64,000 bases of DNA from Microcebus murinus (lineage: Eukaryota > Chordata > Mammalia > Primates > Cheirogaleidae), in contig NC_134106.1 in the NCBI RefSeq assembly GCF_040939455.1, forward strand, positions 42,368,001-42,432,000, read 5' to 3'. The notes under the pieces were generated by a model. That model worked only from the letters and a program-made list of their open reading frames with translations, was not told where the DNA came from and did not search any database. Shown here one piece after another: positions 43,956 to 56,533 of this stretch. Position numbers and translations under genes: made by a program. Within the stretch, counting starts at the first letter, position 1. Each line of letters starts with the position of its first letter.

Positions 43956-45724
43956 AAGAAATATATACGTTCTTTCTAAAATAAACACCAACAAGACAAA
44001 TGAAAAGCCATATATAGAACATTGAAAAAAGTAGTGAGAATCTTCCTCCTATCCCCAAGAAACCAACACTCCTTATGTGGTTGGGGAATGATGTCACCTG
44101 GTTCTCAGTAGCTTTGCAATGGATTTAGGTCATATTTCCATAGATAACAGGACAGCAGTTTCTTCCTTCTTTCTCCTGACTGTATTATGTAGACTGGCAG
44201 CTGTAGGATTTCAAAAAAGCATTCTTTTTTAATCCAACTCGTAAAATACATGGTAATCTGCATGAAAATGAGCAGGACTGAATATGGAACACTCTTATGC
44301 AAAAGATGGCAGGCATAACTGAAAAGGCTCTCTCAGTGCAGTCTGAATTTAACATTTAATTTTCTTATTAGCTCCAGAAGGGCAGGCTGATTTTCCACAG
44401 GTGTAAGCAATATACATAATTAATGCCACACCTTAGGACTCCCAGAATGATCACTGGCCAACATTAACTGTACACATGCTAGGCTGAAATTAGATCATAT
44501 CTGATATTCAATTTTGAAGTTACAATTATGAATGATGTGATTCATATATGCATTCGAAAGATGTTATCATTTCCTTATGCTTTTAAAAACAGCTTTAAAA
44601 AGCTAACATAGCATTCTCTTGAGAAAAGAAGAAAAGCTCTCATTAATCCATGAACGGGAATCATGTAGACTTAAAGCTGCAATGAATGTGAATAAAATTG
44701 AGCTGAATAATGACATTTAAAGAAAAACAGAGAGATCTACAATTTATTTGCAGTTGCTGAGCACTGAATGCACAGTTAAATTGCCATTATTTGAAACACA
44801 GGGTCCTTTCAAAAACAATTGTTTGGCATGAACACCATTTTCAGACTTGAATTATGTGCATCAAAGATCTTGTCTATTTTTCGGTAGGAAGAATGGATCC
44901 AAACCACAGTTGTTCAGAAGGCAAAAGGGCTCCAAACTGCCAAGTTCAATTTCTAACACTGCAGTAAATAGAACAAAAGAGACCCAACTGGAATTTCACC
45001 TGAGTTTTTGTGACCTTACAGCAGACCTCCCCAGCTTTGAACATTATATGATCTCTCCCTTCTTATTACTTTCACCATATTATTTCATCAACCCCTGACT
45101 CCTGCAGAAAGATGATATGCCAAAATTCAGTAGAAAAAAACCTCCGATTCCAGTAGGTTTATCTGAAATCAATAGAGACCCAAGTGGTTTGCTCTCTGAT
45201 TATCTTTGAGGAGAGCTCTCTCCCTTGCTCAAATAGGATTCTAAAAGTAGCCATTGCGACTGGCTAGGTCAATGGTAAAGTGAAACTTTTCCCCTTGTAA
45301 TTCCTTTTATCCTGTAAACAATTCCTTTGCAGATAAGGATATGATGCTACTACTTATCAGCCAATTGGGAATAGTTTGCTAATACTGGGAACAGATTAGT
45401 ATTGTTCCAGTTAAATGTGGTACAAGGGGAAATAATTGCAAAATGGTTGATTGAGGCATGGTAAATTTTTTGGCTACAAACTAGGAAAAAACTAATTGGA
45501 CACATGAGGATCAAAGCCATGGCTGCTGCTACTTCTTTCTTTTTTCCCCCTAATCCCATCTGGGTCACTCTCTGTCCAATTAAGTTAGTCAGTTACAAAT
45601 AGCCACCAATTCTGACAAATTATATTTATCAAAGGCCCTTCGAAGATGTTATTTATATTACCTATTTAATTTTTTTACTTAGTTATAATTGTCACATAGT
45701 ATAATATTTTTTATAAGAGATTGA
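43956..45724. other. Unique sequence, candidate conserved non-coding region
   Basis: About 1.8 kb free of recognised repeats. 44340-45030 is notable for many TAAT/ATTA homeodomain-like cores and moderate GC. No splice-flanked coding frame is evident. An 83-codon frame at 44847-45098 has no recognised similarity. A regulatory role is inference only. Confidence 0.35.
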
Positions 45725-46450
45725 TTTACATTCATTCAAAAATATTTTTTAAGACACTTCCTGTGTGCCAGGGACTATTCTATATGCTAGCAATAGAGAA
45801 ATAAGTAAGATAATAATAGTGCCAAAAGGAAAATAAAACAGGGTTTGGGAAATAAAGAGTGAGGAAGGCAGGGGAGGGCTATTTTAGATTAGTGTCAGGG
45901 AAGTCTTTTCTGAAGAAGTAACATGAATTATGTGACCCATCAGTAGAAAAAATATTTCAGATCAAAGGAAGAACAAGTTTAATGTACCTTGCATGGAAAT
46001 AAGCTAGCATGTTTAACGGAATTAAAAGAACAGAGTGCCTAGGATATAATGGGAGCGGGTGGAGAGGTAGGAGATTAAGTTGTCTAGGTTTTCCAGGGCA
46101 AGATCTTGTATGACCTTGTCAACTTTGGGAAGGGGTTTGGATTGTACCCCAAATGCAGTGGGAAGGCACTTACAGGGTGACATGATCTGATTTATATATC
46201 CAAACCATTACTCAGATTGTTATTGCAGAGTAGACTTTGAGGTTGGAAGGCAAGCATGAAAACAATGATAACAATTAGGAAACAAATAAAATACAGAGTT
46301 CTCTTCAGATTATTTCTATCTCTTCAGTAAAGTAAAAGCAAAACACTGGGTACTAGTGGAGGAGGGAGCAGAGTGTTTTTGGAGGGATATGGAGAGAGGA
46401 AAAGGTATGAAATATTGTAATAATTTGAGAAAGTTGTGGAAAAGTTGACC
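45725..46450 (+). repeat. Ancient interspersed repeat (LINE-derived), long copy
   Basis: The motif order is 'attcattcaaaaatattttt', 'tgtgccagggactattctat', 'gaggaaggcaggggagggct', 'gatcttgtatgaccttgtca', 'gggtgacatgatctgattta', 'ttgttattgcagagtagact'. This is the same family as 27745 and 53650 but more complete. Family name uncertain (old L1M/L1ME or L2). Confidence 0.65.
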
Positions 46451-47870
46451 AAGGAGTAGTGGGATATCTACAATCTTTGCTGAGGGAGGTTTAAGAATAG
46501 GGATTATAAAATTAAAGGGATTCTAGTCAGTTCCTCCGACCCATTCATCAGTGGAGAACAATGGAGCAAAACCAACAACAGCAAGTTGTGTCCAAACTAT
46601 AAACTAGCTAAGTGGATAATTTAAAGAGTTTTTTTTTGAAACTGTCTCTGAATTACTAAGCCTTTAATATTTCCTCTCCTTTTCTTTTATCCTCTCCAAG
46701 GTGACATCAAAGAGTCTCCCCTGGCCATATAGGGAAGTGGGGAGGTCAGAGTCCAGACCTGTTTATTCTGTGGTGGGTTGGTGGCCACAGAAGTCTCATC
46801 TACACTTTTGAGAATTTGGATGGTACTCACTTAGATCTGACCAGAGGACTCTGGTGAAACACTCTTCATAATCAGTGACTTCCATGTCAGGGATCTTCTA
46901 GTACACTGTTCCTTTCAGCATGTCTTCTCATTAAGGTCCATGGAAACTTATGGAGCATCTATCTGGCATAGTGAGTTAGGAATCGTGCCCCCAGCCTATG
47001 CATCAAGGTGTCTCTGACAACAATTTCAATGCTTCTTAGACATTTTGGCATGGTGCATAGCCACAATTTCAGAGTCTCCAAGGATATGTAGCCTCCCCTG
47101 TGAGTAAAAAAATCAGGCAACTATCCTTAATTAGGTTTGACTACCCTAAATTTATGTAAATATTTATAAGCCTCTGTCCCTCAAAATGCAGTCTTACGGA
47201 ATAGTGGTGGTGGTGAGGTTTTGGAGCTGGTGGCAAGAACACTGACATTCCATCCAAACACTCTTCTTCTTCACACTGACCTAAAGTTAAACCCTGTAAT
47301 TTAGTCCCCTGGATTGGACTCTTGAAATGTTAATGATGTTAAGATTTATAGAAACTTTAAAAAAATTTCTAAATTAACAAAAAAGTGAATTTCAAGATCC
47401 TTGTCTTGTTAAAGATATTTAGAAAGTCTGCTTTGAACTCTGAGCTGGTCAGTGGCCTCTTTGTTCCTAGGTATATAATCACTGGAGGTGGAAATATTCA
47501 AGGAATCATGATTTCAGGAGGAAATCAAAATGTATTTTTTTAATCCCCAAAATGTTATCCCCTTTTCAAAGATATAAAATTTGAGATTTTTTTCCCCCAC
47601 CTAAATAGTGAAATAAGAAGGAAGCTGGAAAAGAGCTTGTATTTCTAGGACTGAGATTTATTTTTTTGACTTGCTAGACAAAGAAAGTTAAATTATTCAC
47701 AGTTACTGATTGAATAGGTATTTTAAATTTACGTGCTTGTGGCTAAAACAGAAATAGGAAGAACTGAGTATTTTGTAAATCAGACACAAGGATTAAATAT
47801 ATATGAAAAAGCGTATTGCCACTTAAATGAGATCATACAGCATAGACACCGAATCAGTCAACTTTTTTCC
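46451..47870. other. Unassigned sequence
   Basis: About 1.4 kb without a recognised gene or repeat. 46690-47100 is less AT-rich with no long frame. Confidence 0.4.
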
Positions 47871-48020
47871 ATATTCCAACTCTGTCAATTATTAGCTCTG
47901 TATATTTCAGTAAGCGATTCACTTTTCTTCACATTAGTTTGTGTGGCTCTGAAAATCCATAGTGGTATTGTGAAGATTAAATGAAATAAATACAAATTGC
48001 TGCCACTAGTGTTGCTATAG
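47871..48020 (+). repeat. MIR SINE
   Basis: 'aactctgtcaattattagct', 'cagtaagcgattcacttttc' and 'gtgaagattaaatgaaataa' follow MIR. Confidence 0.75.
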
Positions 48021-49804
48021 GTGTCATTATTATTAATTTATAATAATTTAATCGATCAAAGACTTTACAATTTAGTAATGTAAATAAGATAAATACTTAG
48101 TCAACAGATTAGCCTCAAATGAGCCATTGTATGATATAAAAGAATAGTTAATGGGGAAAGAGTTCAAGACTACCATAGATAGACCAAAAGACATATTCTG
48201 ATCAAGAACATGATCATAATAAACAATCCTCAATGTGTTAACAAAGAGCTAGTGAAAGCCATTCACCAGAGGTCTACAAACTGATTTCAAACTCATAAGG
48301 TTGCCAGATATGTTTTTCCTTATATGAGGAAGAATTATGAAAGGCAGAAGCTTTCCTTCCCTGGCAACATCTGGGCTCTGTGTTTTGCCTGCAGCTCATT
48401 CCTTCCTTAAATAGAAAGTCAGAGAGACACGACCCTCAGGCAAGTGCACCTGGGCCAGAAGTTTTTCAGTATAATTATCATTGCCTATGTGGACCCTAAT
48501 TATATGGCATACCCTTAATGGCTCTTCTTTCTTATTACTGTTGATTGACCCCAAATCCTCTCTGACTTGAACCTTTGTAAGTAAGTCCCACCAGCATCAT
48601 AAAGCTTCTCTAACAAGCCCTCTCCCTTTCTCAATTCACATGGCTTTCCTTTTGGTGTTCAGCCATGTACAGGACACATTTGTGTTCCATGAAAATGTCT
48701 TCTTATTTCACTGATATCACGTAAATTCTGAAGGATGGAATGTTATATTTTAGTGATCTCTGCCTTTCAGAGCTGAAGACCTAGAATGATCCAAATATAT
48801 TTTATTGAATGGGCTTCATTGAGTTATTATTAATTTGTTTATAATTCACACATGATCTAAATATCCTCTGAATTTCCTAAATTAGTATTCTACCTATAAT
48901 TTCCCAGTAAAGAAGAGAGCAAGCTATGGAACAACTCAGTTTTGTTTTGTTTCATTGTTTTAAGTTCTTTCTCTGCCTTCCATAAGAATTCCAGACATAA
49001 TTAATTTATGAGCACAAGGCTTGGAGTTTGATTATTTTAAAACAGATCAGCAATATGTCTGTACTGAAACCACAGCTGCTGTAGCTGCGCATTTGCATCT
49101 GGACTCATCTCATCCAAACTGCATTTTCTGCACCATCAGGCGCATTTGAAATCACAGTGCTTTGACTGTTGGTATGTTGGTATCCAAGTCACTCGAATAA
49201 TTTAAACATAACTTAAAAAAACAAAACAAAACAAAGCTCTTTTACAAGTCTTCATGCAGCCCACAATAATCATACATAATTTAAATATGTTATTCTATGA
49301 CAAGCATAAATATGCTGTTGCTCATTTCTGTAAGTTAAACACCTAATTATCAAGGTGATTTATTTTCTTTCCCATGCTATCACTGGGATGTTATGTTTAA
49401 GAGAATGTTAAGCTTAAATTGTTTTCACTTTGTATGGTCTACTTTATTTGTATATTTATGTTCAACATATTGAGATAAAACAAAAAAATTGTATTTTCAA
49501 ACTGTGAACATTCAATAACCTAACAGATGTTTTTCAAATATATGAAGAAAAGAGATGGATTGAAGAAAAGACACTTGCATATGCACCAAAACATACATAT
49601 TCCACGGATAATCTCTTAGCATAATATAATAGTGAATGGAATGAAATCAAATAAATTGTGATTTACCTTAAATATGCCTCAAGTTCATCATCCCACTCTT
49701 ACTGAACACAGTATTCTCAAAATGTTGGGGCTATCAAAGAGCAAAGCAAGACTATCTATACTCAGTTAAAAGTTGAGGAGTATAATCCCATTCATTTGTG
49801 CATT
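48021..49804. other. Unique sequence with a candidate regulatory cluster
   Basis: No repeat or gene recognised. At 49068-49098 AACCACAGCTG overlaps a RUNX-like site and an E-box, and ATTTGCAT (49091-49098) is the complement of the octamer ATGCAAAT. These are single-motif matches and do not prove function. Confidence 0.3.
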
Positions 49805-49807
49805 CCA

Positions 49808-50424
49808 TTTTTTAAAAACTTCAGAATATTATGGGGGTGCACATGTTTTGGTTACCTAATTTGCTTTTGTACACTTTGAGTCAGAGTTATAGGTGTGTCC
49901 TTGACCCAGATAGCGTGCATTGTACCCATTAGGTGTGAATTTACCCATTCCCTCTGCCCCCACTTGCTTGTTTTCTGTTGAGTTTTACTTCCATATGTTC
50001 ACACAAGTTTTGATTGATTAGGACAATTTAGTATCAAGTACATGTGGGGTTTGTTTTTCCATTCTTGCGATACTTCAGTTAGAAGAACAGTCTCCAGTTC
50101 CATTCAGGTTGTTACAACAGATATTAGATATCACCATTTTTTTTTATGGCTGAGTAGGACTCCATGGTATACATATGCCATATTTTATTAATCCACTTAT
50201 GTATTGATGGCCACTTGGGTTGTTTTTGCATCTTTGCAGATGTAAAATTGTGAATTGTGCAGCTGTAAACATTTGAGTGCAAGTGTCTTTTTTTATAAAT
50301 TTTTTTTTCTTTGGTTAAATACCCAATACTTGGATTTCTAGATCAAATGGTAGGTCTACTTTTAGTTCTTTGAGGTATCTCCATACTACTTTCCATTGAG
50401 GTTGTACTAGTTTGCAGTTCCACC
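49808..50424 (-). mobile_element. 5'-truncated lemur-type L1
   Basis: T-run, then 'cagaatattatgggggtgca', the 3' UTR and the ORF2 C-terminus ('gtatacatatgccatatttt', 'ttgatggccacttgggttgt', 'ggtttgcagttccacca'-like end), all in antisense. The element stops abruptly at 50424. I could not find a clear TSD. Non-functional. Confidence 0.85.
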
Positions 50425-51974
50425 ATATTTTAATAGAAATATTGACACACTGAAACACATGTAGGGGAGAAGAATTCAGGGGAGGAGCTAATGGAAAGAG
50501 TTAAGACCTGAGTGTTATTTTCTAAGAAAAGAGAAGGCTTAGTAGGGACATGATAGATGTCTTTATATATTTGAAAGACTACTGTGTAAAAAAGTTACTT
50601 GTTTTATTGAATTCTGAAGGAAAATCTAGAACAAATAGGTAAGTGTTATATTAAGGCAGATTTAAGGAAAAAATGATAAATGTCTTTGTAAACAATTAGA
50701 ACTGTCCAATAATGCAAGACACTGAGTTTCTTATCACTGGCATTTAAATTTTGACTTTAAGAAATGCGATTGAATATATCCAAACACCTAATGGGGAGTT
50801 GACCAAGATGATTCCAGATGTCACATGTGACCCTGAGATTTGTTTATTTAGAATGTAGCCTGTTTGGTAACAACTGGAAATATCACAATCATCTGGAGTA
50901 TCAATATTTTAATCCAAACACATTTACAGACCAATTATTTCATTTTGTCTGGAATAGACAAATTTTACAAGTTTATAGCTATTCTTCTAGCATAATTAAT
51001 AGGGTCCATTTTCACTTTAAATGTTGCCATAGTTTGAACAATCATATGGTTACACTAATTAATGTTGGTCATTCTTCTAAAGGATTTAAAACATTAATAT
51101 TCAAAAGATATGATACATCATTTATATCCCCTGGTGCCTAATATGTTAACAATGGATGGACTTAACAGTATTAATTAAATACATAAATTAATATAAAAAT
51201 GATATACCATATATTTTAATGCTGCTACCTAAGGGAAGAATAATATTGAAGATGATTCTTTTGAAACCTCAAGGTATTTTATTTCCTTAAAAAAATTAAT
51301 GTATGTAAACTCTGCAAAATGCTCAGGAAAAAAGAAAAAGTGGGTAATAGTTCACTTTTAAATGTGAAAATGTGTAGAAAGTTTTAGAAGAATGCTCTAT
51401 AAAATATTCTGTCTGGAACCAGATTTTGAATGGAGGTATAGAGAAATAGACCCTTCTTTTGTCCAAGAGTTTTCATTTTTATAATGCTGCTTTAGGGTTG
51501 AAGATTTATTTAGTCTGTATGCCAGATGTACTTATAAACAGCTGACTAAACAATATTCACTTCTGTAACATCTTTATTCATTTCCCTATGGCATAATTTT
51601 AGCATTAATAATGTAGAATAAAGTTAAAGTTTGATTTGTAAAGCATGGCTGATTGAAGTATCAATTGCTGAAAGATTTAAAAGAAAAATGAACTGTGGGA
51701 TCATTTGATGATATTAAAAGTAGAATTGGCTTAATTAACTGTTTGAATAAAATTTAGAAAGGCATTTTTTAAAGTATAAGTAAAGGATGATTTTATTCTA
51801 CACAGAATTTCTGATACCATAAAATTAGTATTTGATATTTTCTTTATGTACTATCTATGGTACATACACTTTCAAGACATATTTTTCTTTATGAAAAATA
51901 ATAAAGTGATGGTAAACAATAAAGACTTACCTTAAGAAGCCTTTATGAAAAAAATGAAATTAATTCTGCTCATT
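50425..51974. other. Unassigned AT-rich sequence
   Basis: No repeat or gene recognised. A 107-codon plus-strand frame at 50818-51141 has no similarity that I recognise and no supporting context. Confidence 0.4.
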
Positions 51975-52185
51975 CTTTGAGTTATTAATTCAACTATACT
52001 GAGTGTCCTCCACATGCCTGGAAGTGTTCTAGATGCTGAAGTAACACCTGAACACCGTGTGTCGCACAGTATTGTAATTTACATACATTAACTCTTGTAA
52101 TCCATATATTAATAAAAATACTGGAGGAGAACATTCTGAGCTGGGATTTAAACTTAGGCAATATGACTCTAAGCTTTACTGGTAC
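51975..52185 (+). repeat. Ancient repeat plus MIR fragment
   Basis: 51975-52040 ('aattcaactatactgagtgt', 'ctggaagtgttctagatgct') resembles the start of the ancient repeat seen at 45725. 52075-52185 ('gggatttaaacttaggcaat') resembles a MIR 3' part. Both are weak. Confidence 0.45.
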
Positions 52186-53640
52186 TTACTTCTGCATAGC
52201 TGTAGTTTTGTAGAGATTAGGCCATGATTTTGAGTACTTTTTTAGCTTCTTTTATAATTTCATTTATGTCTACATTATTTTCTCAAATATTTTGTCATCT
52301 CCCTGAAAAACACCAGATAAGGTTGTGTTTTGGTTGTGTGTTGCTGGTTTACTTGTATAATTTTGGAATATTTGGTTATACTTCATAGTGAACAAATAAA
52401 AATGCTATATTGAAATATCTGTACTTTAGTATAATATGAAATATTTTGTGAGTGTAAAATAAATAAGAAGGAAATCTCTATCAAGGGCTAGAAAACAATC
52501 AAGGGTAAGAATGTGTCATAGAACTAATGAAAGAGAAAAACAATTCATTGGAAAAATAAGTATTATGGTGAGTTACATACGTAAAATATTAGCATGTACA
52601 TACCATGTAATACTTTTTACCATACTCAATAGTGATCAAATTTTGCTGAGTAACCATATCTAATTATGATCCTATTACCTGAGGATAAGAATGAAATTAT
52701 AATGAAACATGCTTTAAAAAGGATGTATTAGACTTAGAAACTATCATGTTTAGGATTATTCTATATGCAATGTGGAGAAACTGACAGAGACCTTAAAATA
52801 AAAATGTGACCAACTGAGTTCACAGGGAAAGAGCACATCACAGTTTGAGGTAGTAATTAGTAATTCTTTCTTCACTGTGATGAATGAAATTGATAGTGCA
52901 ATTATAGATAGCAGAAATATAGCTCAACAGACCAGACCTGGAATATTACATACCATAATAGTTACTTTATTTTAGGAAAGAAACAAAGCCATGTGCGTTA
53001 AAAGGCAAATGAAAAAGGTAGTTAGAAAACATAAGACCATAGCATATAAGGATTGGTTAAAAGAACAGAACACTCAGTGGTTATGATGACTAAATTCAAA
53101 CATTAAGATGACCTATATGAGTGTGTGTGTATATATATATTATATATATAAATAAAACAAACTATAATGAGGTGGAATTTAACACTATGTAAAAATTCTT
53201 AACTGTTCAAATTGCCTAAAATTGTGAGTGGTTTCTTCAAGATAAGAGGATTCTTAACCTTAAATATATGTAGTCTTAATTTAATGCCCATTTGTTTGGA
53301 TGCTGTGAAGAAGATTCAAGCATTAAACGAGTGGCAGAGCCATGAACGAGATCCGTAAGCTTTTTACCAATGAAGTTCTATAATAGTGGAGGCATTGAAA
53401 ATGGAGTGATTTTTCAGTAGAGGATAAACTGCATGAGACAATGGGTAGCAAGTGCTAAAAAAATGTTCTCAGTTTAAAGGCACGAATGAGGAAAAGAAAC
53501 ATGTTTAATAGTTGAAGAGAAATATAGAAGCAAAATTAGGAAAAGATAGTTCCATAGAAGTCAATGTACAAGAAAATTTTGGGGAAGATATCAATATAAG
53601 CCTTCCAGTCTGCAATGAGATAATTCACTCATTCTTTTTC
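52186..53640. other. Unassigned AT-rich sequence
   Basis: No gene recognised. It contains a TG/TA-rich stretch at 53121-53151. Confidence 0.4.
53121..53151. repeat. (TG)n(TA)n microsatellite
   Basis: A short compound array of GT followed by AT units. Confidence 0.85.
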
Positions 53641-54190
53641 TTTTTTCATTCAACAAAGATTTATTAAACTTTCATGATATACAAGAAACTGTGAAGCATT
53701 GGGATTTAGTATTAAACAATATAGATATGGTGCTTGCTCTCTTGCAGTTTTTATTTTAGCCATGGTGGTAGGGATTATACAACTAATTTTACAATTTATT
53801 ATTTAAAAAATTAATAACATATCATAAAATGCAGGAATTGAAGTTGTTAAGAAAAGCAAGGGACTATAAATAATGGACAGGTACATAACCCAATCTGGTT
53901 TGTTCTTTAAGGCTTCTTTCTTTGAACATGGGACAATTAAACTAGCTTTGACATATGGAAGGGAACTAGTTAGGCAACATAAATGGAGGGGAGAGTTCAT
54001 TAAAGGAACTGAAAAGATCCAGTGTCAGTAGAGTTCAAAGAACAAGGGGAAGAGTGGCTGGAGATAGGCTGGTAAGATTTGGGAGTTTAGCTTTAATAAA
54101 AAGAAGTCAGGTTTAAACAAGAGAGTATAGAAATCAATCTGTATGTGTAACTATCACTCTGGCTTCAGTTTGGGGAATAATGAGGTTAAA
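53641..54190 (+). repeat. Ancient interspersed repeat (LINE-derived)
   Basis: 'cattcaacaaagatttatta', 'tacaagaaactgtgaagcat' and 'ggtgcttgctctcttgcagt' follow the same ancient family as 45725 and 27745. The later part ('gtggctggagataggctggt') is consistent with its 3' part. Confidence 0.5.
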
Positions 54191-55939
54191 AATTAAGAAA
54201 AGGAAAAAGGTAAGTGTAGAAAGACCAGCTAAGATACAATATTTAAGGCAAGAGACTGGTAATTTGGGCTTGGAACAGAGCAGTAAAAATGGAACAAATG
54301 CACTGGCTTTGAGAGATAAATAAGAACTTTCAACTGGGAAAAAAACACAGACAGAAAGAAACTGTAGTTCCTGCAAAGAGAAGTGATGACACTGGAATTA
54401 AGGCTTCTGGAAAGGCAAAGGTGAATGAGAATATACAAAGCTTTGAAACATACAGGCGAAAAAAAAAATGGCCGGGTGGTTAGATACTTTAAAAAAGAAT
54501 TGTCCACTTAATGAATTACAATATACTTTCTTTTCTGTAAACTGCTTTTTTATGTCTGAAAGAGGACAGGGTTTACAAATCTCCCATATGAGCACTCTGT
54601 GGGCAAAGTGAGGTACACTTACTGCCTTATTCCCTGTTCTGCACTGGGTCACCAGAGGTTTGCAGATCAGTGTATGACCTATTGAAAGCCTGGTGCCATT
54701 TCTTATAACGTCTGAATTATCACTGTAGGGCTCCTACTCAAATGCTAACCTGGAATCACTTTGGGTTTTGAGTCTCAACTCGATTATACCTTTAAATGAT
54801 ATGGTTCTAGAACTAGTGCTTAGAAAAGGAAATTGAACACATGTTTGAAAAAGGTTAGTGCAGAGAAGGAGGTCAGAGGGTGCTTGATCAGAGAAATATA
54901 CGTAACAAGGATAATAACATATAAAGGCATCATCAGTTGTACAAACCACAATTTCAGAGATTTCTAGTGACCAAGTCTAGTAGAAAAAGTTTAAAGGGAA
55001 ATATCAAAAGCTTATTTCACCTCTGGCATTTGAAATTGATCATGAATTAGAAAACAAAATAGATTCAGACAAGGAAACAAAAATATGAAGGAATTAGACT
55101 TTTATATAGTATTCTAAATAATTATTTATCTTGAGAAAAGGAAAATTTCATGTGAAATGATAGACAAAAACTAATTCTTTATTTTGCCATTGGGTTTTAG
55201 ATAAAAGACTATATGACTATACCCCCCGCCCCAACAAACATAAACACAGGAGTATAGTGTTTACCTGTCTATCCTGGTTCAGCTTATAGTCTACATAAAT
55301 TTAAGCCTCAGCTATTTCATTTCTTGCTTTGCATCTTTTCTCTTACCTACACATGTCTGGAGGTGAGCATCATAGGGCAAATTTATATCACAGTAGAATC
55401 TATGACCTTGTTCCTTTCTTTCAAGTTGCAGATGAGTCAGGACAGTCAGGAGAGCTCTAGAAAGCTATGCCTACACTGGAGAGCTAGCAGCAGCCTAAAT
55501 GTACTTGGTGATGATTATAAACTTCAAATATATATTTCACTACCCCAAGCTGTATCCACATTACAAACTCCTTAGCTGAACCACCAAAATGCCTGCAGCC
55601 ACTTAAACACCAGCAAAGGTGTGACAAAAAGGGAAGTCAGAGTAGAAAGAGACAGGTGGTCTCCAAAAATAAAAAAAAAGGTCAAGGCCTAAGGGAAGAA
55701 AGCCAAAACATAAATAATAGGCCTAAGAGAAGCAAATAAACTATAAAAATAGAGTTTAAAGGTAATTGGGAAAAAAATAAAAATTTGGCCTACATGATCA
55801 AATGTGTGTGACCTGTTACCTACTTTTGTAGGCTCTTTTTTGCACCACCTCTTTTAAGAGCCCTATAGGATCTTCTATTTTTTCCAAACTCATCTGGGCC
55901 AATTTCTTTTTTGTTCAGCTTTAGGGAGTTCTTTGAGTT
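54191..55939. other. Unassigned sequence
   Basis: About 1.7 kb without a recognised gene or repeat. Several short minus-strand frames (60-92 codons) at 54134-54949 and 55820-56011 show no similarity that I recognise. Confidence 0.4.
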
Positions 55940-56290
55940 CCTGTAAACTGTTAAGGTCATTCTTGCATCCCAATCTCCAACAATGCCATCTCTTTTTGCT
56001 AATTCCCACACATGACAGTAAACTCAACTACAATGTTAGCAGGGTCTTCTGCTTATTTCCCAAAGCTATATGTTATCAGTTACCCCTCTTTCATGGTATA
56101 TTTTGGCTTCCTAGAAATTGCTTCATGTCACAGTTACATATTTGTTTCATGATTATTTCTAAGAATCTGTCATCCCCACTGGAATAAGAGGTTTCTTAGG
56201 GGAGGCACTGTGTCACTTTTGTTCTTTGTCATATGACCAGTACCTGGGACAGTGCCTGATATATGAAAATGTCCAATTCATATTTTCTTA
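55940..56290 (+). repeat. L2 LINE 3' end
   Basis: 'tcccaaagctatatgttatc', 'cccactggaataagaggttt', 'aggggaggcactgtgtcact', 'ccagtacctgggacagtgcc' and 'tgatatatg' follow the L2 3' end. Strongly diverged. Confidence 0.65.
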
Positions 56291-56533
56291 AAGGACCAAA
56301 ACAAAATTTTAAATGAATGAAGAGACACTCATTAAAAACATGTAAACTTCCCCCATTCACTTTGATTTGTCTGTAATCTTGTCATAGATGGCTTTTATAA
56401 TTTTGAGATATATTCCTGAAATGCCAAGTTTTGTGAGGGCTTTTTTCCCCATAAAATATCTTTGCTTTCATTATATTTAAAATGTGTTCTTGTTTATTTT
56501 TGCCTGTATTATTGATAGTTTATTTTGTTTTCA

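Noticed and set aside
49805..50430. CCATTT/CCATATTT as TSD of the L1 at 49808
   Set aside because: The match is short, gapped and partly within the poly-T and L1 end, so it is not convincing.
50818..51141. 107-codon plus-strand frame
   Set aside because: No domain, no start context, no splice signals and AT-driven composition.
55820..56011. 63-codon basic frame as a processed pseudogene
   Set aside because: I could not match it to a known protein, and there is no poly-A or TSD. It borders an L2 fragment.
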